Below, one piece after another: positions 11,536 to 23,241 of a stretch of DNA of 64,000 nt (position 1 is the first letter of the stretch; each line of letters opens with the position of its first letter). The notes beneath the pieces are model-generated. The model worked only from the letters and a program-made list of their open reading frames with translations. It was not told where the DNA came from and did no database searches. Source of the stretch: Xestospongia muta (taxonomy: Eukaryota > Porifera > Demospongiae > Haplosclerida > Petrosiidae); contig OY848926.1 in assembly GCA_963693285.1 (NCBI GenBank), forward strand, positions 2,299,001 to 2,363,000, read 5' to 3'. A program made the translations under genes and the position numbers.

Positions 11536-13157
11536 ATGGGGAAATTTTATTTATTGTCATATCTTATCTGCTGTTCTATAATAGGTAGGTCAATGCTATT
11601 TTCCTTTGTATATGTAACGATGCCAATATTGTTGGTTTTTTTGTTTTGTTTTTATCAGGTTTCATTCATGCAACAAACTTAGATGGAAAAGTAATTGCTG
11701 TTGCAAGCGATCTCTCCAATCAAGCTGTCTTCTTTAATTATTCCTCTACTGTTGCACGTCAACCTACGCAGTATGGTCACAGTCAGTCATATCTACCTCT
11801 ACCTCTGCCAAATCCTCATTCAGATATTAGCATTCTGTCCAATAAGGATGTGACTCTCATGGTCAATAATTCCACATTATTGATTTTTAATACCACTAGT
11901 ACACCCATCACTCAATATAAGGCAGTACCCTTGAGCTGTCCTCCTGAATATCAATTAATGGTGACACCAACCAATGTTTACTTCTTGTGTCAAGTTAGCG
12001 ACTTTCTGTCTTTTTTCTTAATCACAGTACTTAAGTTCAATCTAGAATCGCTAGAAAATTCACCAATTTATGAATCTCTAGATGACATGCCAAATTTTAA
12101 TGGAATATTAGTAAAGGGTCCAGCCCCTAATTACGATGTACATTATGTAACAGCTAATGGTAATAATTTAAAGGTGATTAATCTACGTACGGGGATAATA
12201 TTGCCAGTGAGCACACCTCATACATGTACTTACGTTAATGGAATTAAAAGTGTGAGTGATACTACTTTTTTTATAATGTGTGCAGCTACACTTGTTGATA
12301 ATGCCACCATTTCAAGTGTACACTTTAAAAACCTCACCAGTAGTAGTTATGTCTCTATACAACTAACCAGGGGAATTCCCATTGATGATCTCATTGTAAC
12401 ATCAGCAGGATTTCTTGCTGTGGTTGCAAATAGTGACCACATAATTCTTATTAATTGGAGTAATGGTGAACACAGAATATTGGATACTGGCCAACAATAT
12501 AAACTTGCTGACATAGCACTAGTTAATAAAACACTGGCATATTATGTCACCAAACAAGCCCAACTTTTTCAGTTCTCACCACAAAACCAGTTTGACAAGT
12601 ATCCTCCTTCACCTATACTCGTCCAACCAGCTTGTCCTCCACCTAATTGTCCCTTGCTCGCAAGTATTTCTGATACACACCTCCTTTTCTCAATCAAGTC
12701 ATCATTGGATGTGGTGACCCTTGCTGTGCATGATGGACACAAAGTTGTTGCCTCATCTTTGCTAGATATCTCTCCAATACATTATATAGTTAATTTATCA
12801 GTTATATATGATTTATCTTCTTCCATATCTTCTTCCGTACCTCCTTCCATACCTCCTTCCACTTCAAGACCTACCATTTTAACTACTAACCCTAAACGCA
12901 CAGAGCAAAAAGAAGACAATATGGAGTGGCTTGGCATACTTGGAGTGCTAGTCATAATATTTATTGGTCTTATTATCGTAATATGCATATTTATTTGTAA
13001 GAAATCTCTTAAACATCCTACTCAAGAAACTCAAACATCAGATCAAGAACAATGCAGCCACCCATGTCAAGTGAGTGATACTAGTTCTACCAGTTCAGCT
13101 GAACGTCCACCAATAATTGAAACTATTCAATTACCAATAACTGAAAGTACTATGTAA
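11536..13157 (+). CDS. Putative type I single-pass membrane protein, unknown family
   Basis: Two exons (11536-11584, 11659-13157) join to 1548 nt, 515 aa. The tiny first exon encodes MGKFYLLSYLICCSIIG, a good signal peptide, which is why I chose this start rather than an ATG inside exon 2. The ectodomain (about 18-425) has many NxS/T sequons (NYSS, NNST, NTTS, NATI, NLTS) and reads as beta-rich with repeated short V/I-N-L strands; a beta-propeller is possible but unproven. A Ser/Pro stalk (SSSISSSVPPSIPPSTSRP) leads to one transmembrane helix near 440-465 (LGILGVLVIIFIGLIIVICI) and a ~50-residue cytoplasmic tail with Ser/Thr clusters. This suggests a surface receptor or adhesion protein. I recognise no homologue. 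Confidence 0.75.
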
Positions 13158-13220
13158 ATGTTAAAATTTTTTATGTTAATAATAAGAACTTAGTTGTTGT
13201 TATAATTGTTATTTATATAT

Positions 13221-15941
13221 TTAATTAATTTTTTGATAAACTAAGAACCGAAATTTCACTCCATTCTCTTCAAACACTCCTTTAGGAGCTATATCATCTC
13301 TATATTCCACAGAATATACAATAAATACAATCATTTGGAGCACTTACTCTATTAGTTGGTATTGAGTCTCATCAAACCCAGGCCAGAATACATCACTTTC
13401 ATATTCACCTAGTACTTCAGTATAATAGATTTTGTCACTGAGAGGAGACGCCAATGCCTCCTGAAATAATTAAGAAAATAATCATGATAACTTGAAATGG
13501 ACCAATGTATGCTAGTACATAGTAACTATAATAGCATTAAGATCAATCATAGTTTGTAGACAAGACTATATATGTCTGGTCTTTAAAGTAAATAACAATA
13601 CTAATATGACAAAAGGTGACAATATTCAGAATGTACATTTTATATAAATTAGTAAATAATAATAATTGGAAATCATTTGATATGTTATTATTCTATTTAG
13701 GAATTATTTCCCCAGCTCTGTTTGTTTGGACCATCTATTATAAAGTCTATGATCATATTATTATTATGAATAAAATGAACTTACACATACTGCATAATAT
13801 CCTAGGAAATACCAAGGTCTGGCTACATTAAATTCTGGGAATGTTACTAATTCATTAGTTGTAGATACTATTAACCAAAGTCTAACAATCTTTCAATGAA
13901 GCTTGGAATATAGTATATATAGCCACCACAATATGCACTCGAGGTAATCTCTTCTAGTGACATGGTCTACATGAACATTCCTCTATTTATTGTAAAATGT
14001 ACATCATTAAACAAATATTATATCTCATTCCAATTCTTGTATAACACTAATTTTGCCCTGCAATCAAGAACAATCAAGAACAATCAAGAACAATCAAGAA
14101 CAATCAAGAACAATCAAGAACAATCAAGAATAATCAAGAACAATCAAGAACATAGTAGGCATAGCTTCAAAATCATATGAATATTATTAAAAATTGACAC
14201 TGAATAAGGTCTATAGTGTGTGTAATATTTGTTATAAATATATTTAGTCACTGTAACATTGATTCACATTTTATATAATTATAGACATTTTGTAAATTGA
14301 CATTATGGGAATGGACATTCTTAGATCCAGTTCACATTGTAGAATGAACTCAGTAAAACATTTTGTATAGGTTTATTAGGCTGGTAATCATAAAACTATT
14401 TTCATAATACCATATAGTGGGTTATTCGTAAAACTAACTAAATATCTGCTGATAGAACAAGACTAACTGTAACTAACTATAATTAACTGGAATTAACTAA
14501 AACTCTGCTAGTAAATTAATGCATACAAAGGTTGAATTATAATAATTAATAATGGAAATGAATAAATAAAATTTCTATACAACTAGCTAATCAATAGCAC
14601 CTAATAGAACATACATGTACATATATGTGACCATAAATGTGAAAATGGTACTTAATGCACAAACAAATTTTGAACAAATGCTCGTGTATAAATGGTTGCT
14701 ACACATCCATCTTTCGCAGGAAGTCCATCTAGTTTGGTAAGCATGAAGGTCAATCATTGAGCTTGTCAAGTATTGAATTTTAATAACTTCCTGCTCAATA
14801 AGCTTCACACATAAGTGTTCGTTTGTTTGAGATTTGTTTGCGCAATAGGTACCATTTTCATATTTATGGTCACATATCTATTGTAACACCTGTCAGCTAA
14901 TGCCATATGGTACATTTAGAAACCAGATTGGATTCTAAATTGAAATATCTAGACAGATGTACAAAACTATATAGTTATTGTTCAAGGCTTTCTTTTAGTA
15001 ATAAATTCATTTCTATATTACTTTCATCCAATTAATTTATCTTTCCATTAGCACATGCAATAAGAATTTGCTTTATTTAGTGCACAGTGTAACTTGGGTG
15101 CCCAATACTTTATCTCCATTAACTAAACCATACACAATAACTAAAACATTTAGTACAGGAAATAAATAACTATAGCTAAAAGTATCTTTTTTAGGAGCAA
15201 AACTAACTATAACTAACTAGAAGTAAAAACTAATACAACACTAGTTCAAAGGTTGTCTTTTATTTACATAACACCTCTCACTAACACCTAACTGACTTAC
15301 TCTGTATACTTCTGCCCCACCCAGTATTAGAACGTTTTCTATTTTATCAGAGAGAGGTGGTGAGCTAATATGTTCCATGACCAATGAGAGACTGGAGTAG
15401 ACAAGATGAGCACCAGGTATTTCTGAACTATGACAGAGAAAGGAATCATAAGTTAATAGGTTATTTTTATTAACAGAAAATCTGAAGAATCATTGACTAA
15501 TGGCACAGCTACAGAAAACTTTTAGTTATATTTACCTAGGTCGACTGGAGAGGACCACATAGAAACAACGAGACAATGACTTCTTCCTTTTGGGTAATGA
15601 TTCCCATGTCAGACGACCCATTATAATTGCATTCTCTTTATCTAATATAATGAAAACATCCATTAGTATTAGTAAGGTTACTAAACGTATTAAAAATACT
15701 AATAATAGTAGATAGTAATATTAATAGTAGTACTGTCTAACCCGGATCATTAGTTGTAGTTATAATACGATTCATGAACTTCAGATCTGTTCTACTCAAT
15801 TAAAATAATTATTAATATATTATTGTTTGTATGTGCTTTGCCTTACGGAATTCTAGGCCACGGTAGTTTCATCTTGTAAGCTATTCCACCACTTTTTTCA
15901 ACGGCAACAACATGACTAAACTTTTTCAGAACACCCGCCAT
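13221..15941 (-). CDS. DHFR: Dihydrofolate reductase
   Basis: Six exons (15847-15941, 15742-15791, 15536-15641, 15301-15427, 13348-13460, 13221-13299) join to 570 nt, 189 aa, matching animal DHFR (187). MAGVLKKFSHVVAVEKSGGI and KLPWP correspond to the IVAVSQNMGIG and DLPWP of vertebrate DHFR. Further matches are IIMGRLTWESLP (MGKKTWFSIP), VLILGGAEVYREAL (WIVGGSSVYKEAM), FESD-like YESDVFWPGFD, and the end EENGVKFRFLVYQK (EEKGIKYKFEVYEK). It reduces dihydrofolate to tetrahydrofolate with NADPH, feeding thymidylate and purine synthesis. It is a monofunctional enzyme, not a DHFR-TS fusion. Intron 4 (13461-15300) is 1.84 kb, far longer than the others (46-110 bp), and contains repeats. The stop is only 64 bp from the convergent membrane-protein stop. 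Confidence 0.92.
14061..14150. repeat. Minisatellite, 10-bp unit CAATCAAGAA x 9
   Basis: Nine head-to-tail copies of CAATCAAGAA inside DHFR intron 4; one copy has T for the first C. Near-perfect identity implies recent slippage. The rest of this intron shows further ACTAACTATAACTAACT-type short repeats near 14430-14520 and 15195-15240, and no coding exon. Confidence 0.95.
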
Positions 15942-16338
15942 TATAACACTTGTTTGCATAAATATGTGGGTGGAGATAATGGGCGTGGCGATATTGTCTC
16001 TCAAAAGTGCAGTGCCAGTGCATGCCTTGTTCTTTTAATCTACTCGAAAAGGTCTGTGTTGTAAGTTAAAGAACTTGTTGTATAAGATAACTAGCTAATA
16101 TTAAAGCATTTTTATTTGTACAATTATGTAATATAAACAAACTTAAAAGCCATTGGATTTCACGACTTTTGTAGTATGATGTGATATTATTAGAGACGGT
16201 AACTCTGAGCACTAGACGACGTCAAGAATGCGTTTAACATAACGTTTTTTCTTAGACTTTTAACAATAATAAAAGAATATTAGTATATGTTCATAATGAA
16301 AATGAAAATACACTATGTCTTTTGTCTTTATTCCCAGA
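15942..16338. promoter_or_regulatory. Divergent promoter region, DHFR / RhoGEF-MORN
   Basis: A 397-bp gap between divergent starts. It has a CpG-containing stretch near the DHFR side (GGGCGTGGCGATATTG near 15980), and a 3' splice site (TATTCCCAG, ending 16337) immediately before the RhoGEF ATG, implying a 5' UTR exon within this gap. Role inferred from position. Confidence 0.4.
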
Positions 16339-19300
16339 ATGGCTAACCTATCATTTGTAAAAAGAAAAGCTCCAGTCAATGTAAAAGCTAGAATTCAACA
16401 ATATCAAGAACAACAACAGAATGTAACCTCTAATTCACCAAAAAGACAATCAGATGGTTTTGTCAAATCAAGGTCGTTTAATGATTTACAAAGCATGACA
16501 TTAGCAGAAGATGGTTGGATTGTTGCTGGTGATACAAATTTAACAAGACAACGAGAACATTCTCCTCTTGGCACACCTCCTAAGCCACCTGCTAGAAGAA
16601 AAAAAATTGTGCCTAATGAAGAGCGTCCTCTTCCTCCTACTCCCCCTCAATTAAGTTCTCCAAAAACAATGCCTCGTGTCAGCAAACAAACCACACCTTC
16701 TGACAATGCAACTCAAGAGTCTAAAGGTCGGCTAGCATCTACAGAGCTATTTTTATTACCTAAGTCAGGAAAACCAAATTTAACTCTGAAACCTGTGCCA
16801 CCGCGTCCCCCACCTCCTTCTTTAAAACCCACTCGAAGAACCCCAGAAGGAAAGTCTTTATTAGATAACAATTTACCAGAGCAGATCCTTGAAGTATCTG
16901 AAGAACACAAGCAAGATGGAGACAATAGCCGAGATAGAAAGAGCTCTGGTGCCGATAAGAGCTCGGGAACAGATGAGACATCATCTCTCTCTGATTCTGT
17001 TGAAGAGGAAAAGCACACCCCCAAAACAGCACCAAGTAAAAAACGATATCATTGTGACTTTTTTATTATCATCATTTTATAGTTCCTGCCACACCCACAA
17101 CTAGCTTGCGTAGTTCATTCTTTGGGCGAGCTTTTGCTCGTCAAAGTTTATCACACACCCATGGTGACACTTGTTTGGAAAATTCTGTGGAGCTAGAAGA
17201 ATCATTTGATGTAATAAATATGATATCTTATCAAGTTATTTATCACAATCTGTTTTGATTAATATAATAGGTTATACCAGACACCAATACAAATTTGGAA
17301 GATATGGTAATGAAAATGAAGGAGAGAGATGCCAAACTACATGATGCTAGTGTAAGGATATATAGTATTGATATAACACTGACTGGGTACTGAGAATTGA
17401 AGTTAAGCTTAATAGACTATGAAAAAATAACTATAACATTAAGAGTACTGATGATTGATTTGCTAAATAAACACTTTATTTAATGGAACACGTTTATTTA
17501 TCATATTAGATTTATGAAGTTGTCCAAGCAGTGGCACGAGAGGTTCCACATTGTGCTTCAACTCGAGATCTTCCCTCATCTATTAGTGGGTTTCCTACAG
17601 GATCACGAGAACTTGTACTTCATGAATTATACACAACTGAATACAGCTATGTTAGGCAACTTGAACTGGTTGTTGAGGTACATTGATTTGATATTGTCTG
17701 TTATCCTAATATTTATGATATATAGATATTTAAGCCTCAGTTAAGTCCATTGTTGGCTGAGGACTCCAGTCATGTATTTGCTAATGTTGATGAGTAAGTG
17801 GTGATAATTATAACCAATTTTATTCTTAATTAATTTTATTAGTATTTTAGCATTTAATCGAGGTTTCTTAGCTTTGCTTCATTCAAGATTTAAAGAATGG
17901 ACTCCAGTACAATGTATTGGTGATATTTTCCTAGGCATGGTAAGTATAGTAACATTATGACATCATTCTACACTTGTTAATTTCAGTTTACTCAAACTCA
18001 CAAAAGTATGTATGCCATATACTGCAGTAACTATGATAGTGCTGAGTCATTAGTACTGAAACTACGTCGTAGAAAAGATGTAGAAACCCAACTCCAAGTA
18101 AGTTTGATGTAACCTGATAGCACTGATAGGGTAATTGTAATGGATGAGTACTTTTTAATTGATTGTAATTAATTACAGTTTTTACAGTAATTGTAATTTA
18201 ATTGTAAGTGTCCACTAAAAAATTGGGGGAGCTATCCTTGATTATGAATATAATTAAAATACATGTTCATTGTTTTAATCCAAACTAGATTTAGAAATAT
18301 GACCTTGTTTATTAGTACAATTCTGATGTAGTTGATAATGTCTCTTTATATCCTTTATGATGACACTTAAGTTTGAAAAAACTTAAATCTGATTTTCTTG
18401 GAACTTAATTCCAAATATATGTAATTATCTATTCATTATTGTGTAATTATATGTACATTTCTAGTAGTAGTAGTAGTGATAACTGTAATGATAATGATAA
18501 CGATAACAATAATGATACTGATAATGATAATGATAATAATAAATGTTGAAATGATCCAGTAATCGTAATGGATATTGATTACATTAAGGCTGTAATGGAC
18601 ATATTACTTTTATATAGAGAGGGAATTTGTAATACCTTATTTTGTCACTAAATCATTATAATAGTATTAAATATGAGGAGGTTTCTTGTGTACATGTGGT
18701 ATCTCATGTTTTCTATCTAGATATGTCATAGTGATCCTCGCATATCTCCTGGTCTGACATTACCTATGTTTCTCATCACTCCTGTACAACGTATACCTCG
18801 ATATATACTTTTATTGAAGGTGGGTTGAGTAATAGGATGTGATTTCACAAATAGCACTGATAATAGGATATTATCAAGAGAACTGAAGAAAATCATCCAG
18901 ATTATCAACATCTCAAACAAGCTTTGCAGAAAATGGTAAATGCTGAAGGGAACACCCTCTAATTATGAATAGAATCACGTCTTATTGCTCATAATGTGAC
19001 TTTAAATGATATTGTCATTTTTATAGGGAGAGTTAGCAGACTACATTAACCTGCAAATTCAAGAGTCACAGACAAAAAAGACATTGGAACATCTCAAAAG
19101 CAAAGTTCAAGGTTTATCGGTATGACACTCCTAACATTGAACTACTGCTCATGTGTGTGTCATAGGATTTGGAACAACCAAATCGCACCTTAGTCAAAGA
19201 AGGTCAAGTTTATCTCCAAAATATCAAGAAATTATACCAAGTAATAAAGTGTAGGATCTATTGGCTGTTTTTATTTATTTATTTAGTGTATATTATTCAA

Positions 19301-22233
19301 TGATTTACTGGTATTTGCTCTGGGAGATAGCAGACAAAGTACTGTTCAACTCAATCTCAATCTTGAAGCAGTCTGGGTTGAAGATGTTGAAGATCGAGAC
19401 CCACAAACAAGTAATACAAGTTATGTTAACTCGTTTGACTTGACTGACCACTATAGGCAGTGAAGATGCTATTGAAATCTATACACCACAACGACCATAC
19501 AGAATATATGTCCGATCAAATTCAGAGAAAAAACTTTGGCTACCCAAATTACAAGAAACAATTTATCACCACTTAATGAGTACCAATCACTGCCTACGTA
19601 ATGATAAATTAGATTCAAGTATGACATAAAGATATAATGTACATATGTTCTATTTTGTTTTTAACTAGCTTCACGTAAAGCTCGCTTTATTTATTTCGAC
19701 CAAAGATCTTATACAGGTGACTATTATGATGCCATGGTAAGCATTTATAAAAATCCCACCTACTAACTTATGTATTTTCCAGCGTCATGGGAAAGGGACA
19801 ATGGTGTGGCCTAATCATTCACAATATATTGTAGGTTAATTCCAGGTAGTAGCTGGATAGATTTTCTTCTTTTGTAGGGTGATTGGGTTGAAAACGAGCG
19901 TTGTGGTGAAGGAGAATTTCGTTATAATACTGGAGATATTTATATTGGTCGATGGAAAGAGGATAAACAAAGTACATTGAAAGTGTGGTCTTTGTTCCTT
20001 CATTATAAGATTATAATAGATGGGTGGGGTGAACTACGATATTACACTGGAGATGTGTATCAAGGGTCTTGGAAAGATGGCTTAAGACAAGGAAAGGTAA
20101 TTAAGTTAGGGACTAGTCACTATCTATAGAACTATCTTATAATTAGTAGTAAATGGTTATATAAGTTTGTTGTGACTATATTAGATGACTAACTGTCTAA
20201 TATGGAGGAGTCTATGGTGTATTTTGGCAAGTCCAAAAGATGAGCCAAAAACAGCAAGACAAATCCATTATCTAATTATATTGTACATTGTTCCATCCAA
20301 TGAGAGATTTATTGTCCAGATAACCATCTAAGTGCAGTATAATCAGTATAGATGAACATTCAAAATGATATCAAAGCTTTCTAAGATTATAGTTGTAGTT
20401 AGATTTTGACTATCTTGTTTCAAATGTAGAATTGAACTAACTCTCATTTTGAACTGTAGAAAAAGTTTCTTGCTTTTTCTTTGTTTATCTCCTATTACTA
20501 TTAGATCTAGTTGTTCTATTAACTGTTCTACAAAGTCAAGCTGATCTGCATCAATATAACAGTTGTCTTAAAAATGCTATAATCTTTATTTATATGACTG
20601 CATCTTGTAATGATATTAGTCACAAAAGCTTGTCTCTAAAACTGTAGTTGAAAAAAATTACTCCTAGTTATTATAAACAGCTATGATATAGCAATGAACT
20701 ATCCAATACACTTATCATATTTGTTAGTCCATCTATGGGAAAATGTTATACTATAGTAACTAAATGTACAGTAATGACTGATATTATAATGTTTATCAGT
20801 ATCTTTAGTCAATAGACCAAATCATTATTATTACTATTATATAGGGCAAAATATTATATAGTAATGGTGATATATTCACTGGAACATTCAATTCTGGTCA
20901 TATTGAAGGAAATGGTAAATTAGTGTGTATCAATGGTGTGGAATATAATGGAGAATGGAAGAATTCTCTTGTAAGATTATGATATTTATAAGACATTATT
21001 TCCATATTTTGTTGGTTACAGCGTCATGGTAATGGCACACTTAAGACTTTACAAGGTAATGTGTATGAAGGGAAATTTGGACATAACTTGATGCATGGTC
21101 ATGGGATAATGAAATACAGCAATGGAGATGTATACGAAGGAAGCTGGAAAAATGGGATGGTATGTGTTATATATCATTGAATATTTAGATTTATTTTAAA
21201 TGTAGCGACAAGGCACAGGTACATTTACCAGTAAATTAGTGGGAAAATATGAAGGTTCCTGGGATCGGGATTTGCGTCATGGAAAGGGAGTTTTGACGTA
21301 CACCAATGGAGATATTTATGATGGTTTTTGGGAATACAATAAGGTGATGGGTGTGGCTAGTTATTAATGACTGCGAATTGATATATATGTTTTTACAGCG
21401 ACATGGAACAGGTACTTTAAAGTATTCAACAGGTGAAATGTACAGTGGAGAATTTAAAAACAATTTAAAGGTTGGATATGGAGAAATGCAATATTCACCA
21501 GTTAAGAAATACAAAGGACAATGGGAAAATGATATGGTAAAAGATCTTTGTATAATATGATAATAATATTTTCTATACAGCCACATGGCGAAGGCACAAT
21601 GACTTACGAAGATGGATCAACTTACACAGGGGCCTGGGATACGGGTCTTCGTCAAGGTACTGGTACATTAACTAGAAAAGATGGTATAACTTATACTGGC
21701 CAATGGGATCTTGATCAACCTAACGGCAAAGGAGATATAAATATTCCTGCTGCAAACTACAAGTATTCAGGTACAGACTACATTAGAGAAATGTTTTAAA
21801 TTTTCAATTCTTTAACTCTTGACAAGCATATATTTAAGATGCTAATCATAGCTTTGCAAAGCCTGTTTATATTAAATTGTTATAATGTAGGTGACTGGAT
21901 AAATGGCAAAAGAGAAGGTCGTGGTATTGAGACTGCAGAATATGGATCATACAATGGAGGGTGGAGATTTGATATGAAACACGGTCATGGAGAAGAACAG
22001 ACTACAGTGAGGACAATATTCAATGGACAATGGGAGAGGGGAAGAAAGCACGGATCAGGTGAAAGAAAGATTGCATATGGTCTTATAGAAGACCAGGTAT
22101 GTCAACTAAATTGTGTAAATATATTTTTAATTGCTATTATTACCTTTAGCACTGGAAAAGTGGTCAGTTACAAAATGATCCTTTTCGTATGACAGCAGTT
22201 GAATTACCTTCCCTATCTCGTCTTGATCTTTGA
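16339..22233 (+). CDS. RhoGEF protein with DH, PH and C-terminal MORN repeats
   Basis: Twenty-four exons join to 3279 nt, 1092 aa: 16339-17035, 17083-17210, 17271-17351, 17510-17677, 17726-17793, 17843-17939, 17987-18097, 18721-18819, 18867-18935, 19027-19119, 19166-19240, 19287-19410, 19457-19618, 19669-19736, 19783-19830, 19878-19971, 20020-20096, 20845-20970, 21022-21159, 21206-21343, 21399-21536, 21581-21770, 21891-22096, 22150-22233. The first ~300 residues are disordered and Pro-rich (PPKPPARRKK, PPRPPPPSLKP: likely SH3 ligands). A DH domain follows (about 325-535: LHELYTTEYSYVRQLELVVE; LITPVQRIPRYILLLK is the diagnostic helix), then a PH domain (about 545-655: LVKEGQVYLQN, ILFNDLLVFA, SEKKLWLPKLQE). 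About 17 MORN repeats (YxGxW...GxGxL type) fill 664-1060. It should activate a Rho GTPase at membranes. Alsin also has DH-PH-MORN but adds RCC1 and VPS9 domains, absent here. ATG 16315 is in frame upstream, but a splice acceptor sits between it and 16339. Confidence 0.88.
18464..18545. repeat. Simple repeat, TAG/GATAAT-rich
   Basis: Short TAG repeats followed by imperfect GATAAT/GATAAC hexamers in RhoGEF intron 7 (18098-18720), the longest intron of the DH region. Nothing coding is seen there. Confidence 0.8.
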
Positions 22234-22598
22234 ACTTAATAATTGTGTGTAATATTGTGTGATAAAGTGTGCATATTAAAAATCTATTGAGTGCTTTAAT
22301 CTATTTCTTTGTTTTGTTCTAATTTGCCCAATTATTTTTAACTTTATGAGTCAGAAAGATATTTCTATAAAACAATTTAGTCTCAGTTATTAATTAACTT
22401 TTGTTTAATAATTAAGCAAAATTGTTTGACAAATCTTTTTATCAGTGACTGAAATTACTTAAATTTGAGTTTGCTTAAAATGATTGTTGGAATTATAAAT
22501 TTATTTATGCAATTGCGAGCAATAAATTAACTTTCCTATTAATATTATAGTCTCCCCTCGCCCGACGTTTCTAGGGGACGGAAACGTCTGGAGACTGT
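19106..22598 (+). repeat. Segmental duplication, source copy
   Basis: About 3.5 kb covering the end of RhoGEF exon 10 through the stop codon plus ~365 bp of 3' flank. It recurs at 23242-26725 in direct orientation, offset 4135-4136 bp. Introns and exons are nearly identical, with occasional single-base changes and indels. Confidence 0.95.
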
Positions 22599-23241
22599 TA
22601 AAAATGACAGCCATTAGCCGGAGAAGGTTATCCAAATTTTTAACCCTTCCTTTAATTTTTTTTATTGCATTCTTCACGTGAGCAGAAGTTACACGTTGTG
22701 GATTGATAGTGTGTTGGTGAGGATAATTTTTATTTGTTGTAACATAAAAAAGAGACAATGATATTTTACATTAGTAATATGAAATGAACACAATAAAACA
22801 AATATTTTGACACAACTATACTATATAATGTAAATATTAATTGCTCCTAAAAAATAAAATGTATATTAGTGGTCAAGTATTATGACATTAATCATAATGA
22901 TACTTGAATATCATGTCTTTAAGTTTTATTAGATTCTCAATATTAGGATTTTAATGTATCTATTAAACCAGTCGAAGCAATTAAAAATTACCATATGAAA
23001 ATTTTTTTGCTAATAATATTATATGAAATTTTCTTTGTCAGTTTTATGTTTGTAATACCAATTGCATATTTTGTATATACCATATATACAAAACTTCATG
23101 TAATGTTCTCTGTGACAGACTGACCTACTGACATTCCTCCCAGTAATTTAAAATTGATTTAAAATTTATAAATAAACATGTTGTGTTGTCCAAATGATTC
23201 CTCCTCACTCACCCACCGGGGCTTCCACTTAGGCTCCTGGA
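22234..23241. other. Intergenic gap containing a GAAACGTC palindrome
   Basis: About 1 kb without a credible gene. At 22549-22596 an imperfect 48-bp palindrome starts AGTCTCC and ends GGAGACT, with inner arms CGACGTTTC and GAAACGTC. Related motifs lie before paralogue genes A and B. The remainder is AT-rich. Confidence 0.6.

Noticed and set aside
21236..21586. 116-codon minus frame opposite the MORN exons, repeated at 25371-25721
   Set aside because: Antisense to three MORN exons and crosses their introns; conserved merely by duplication.
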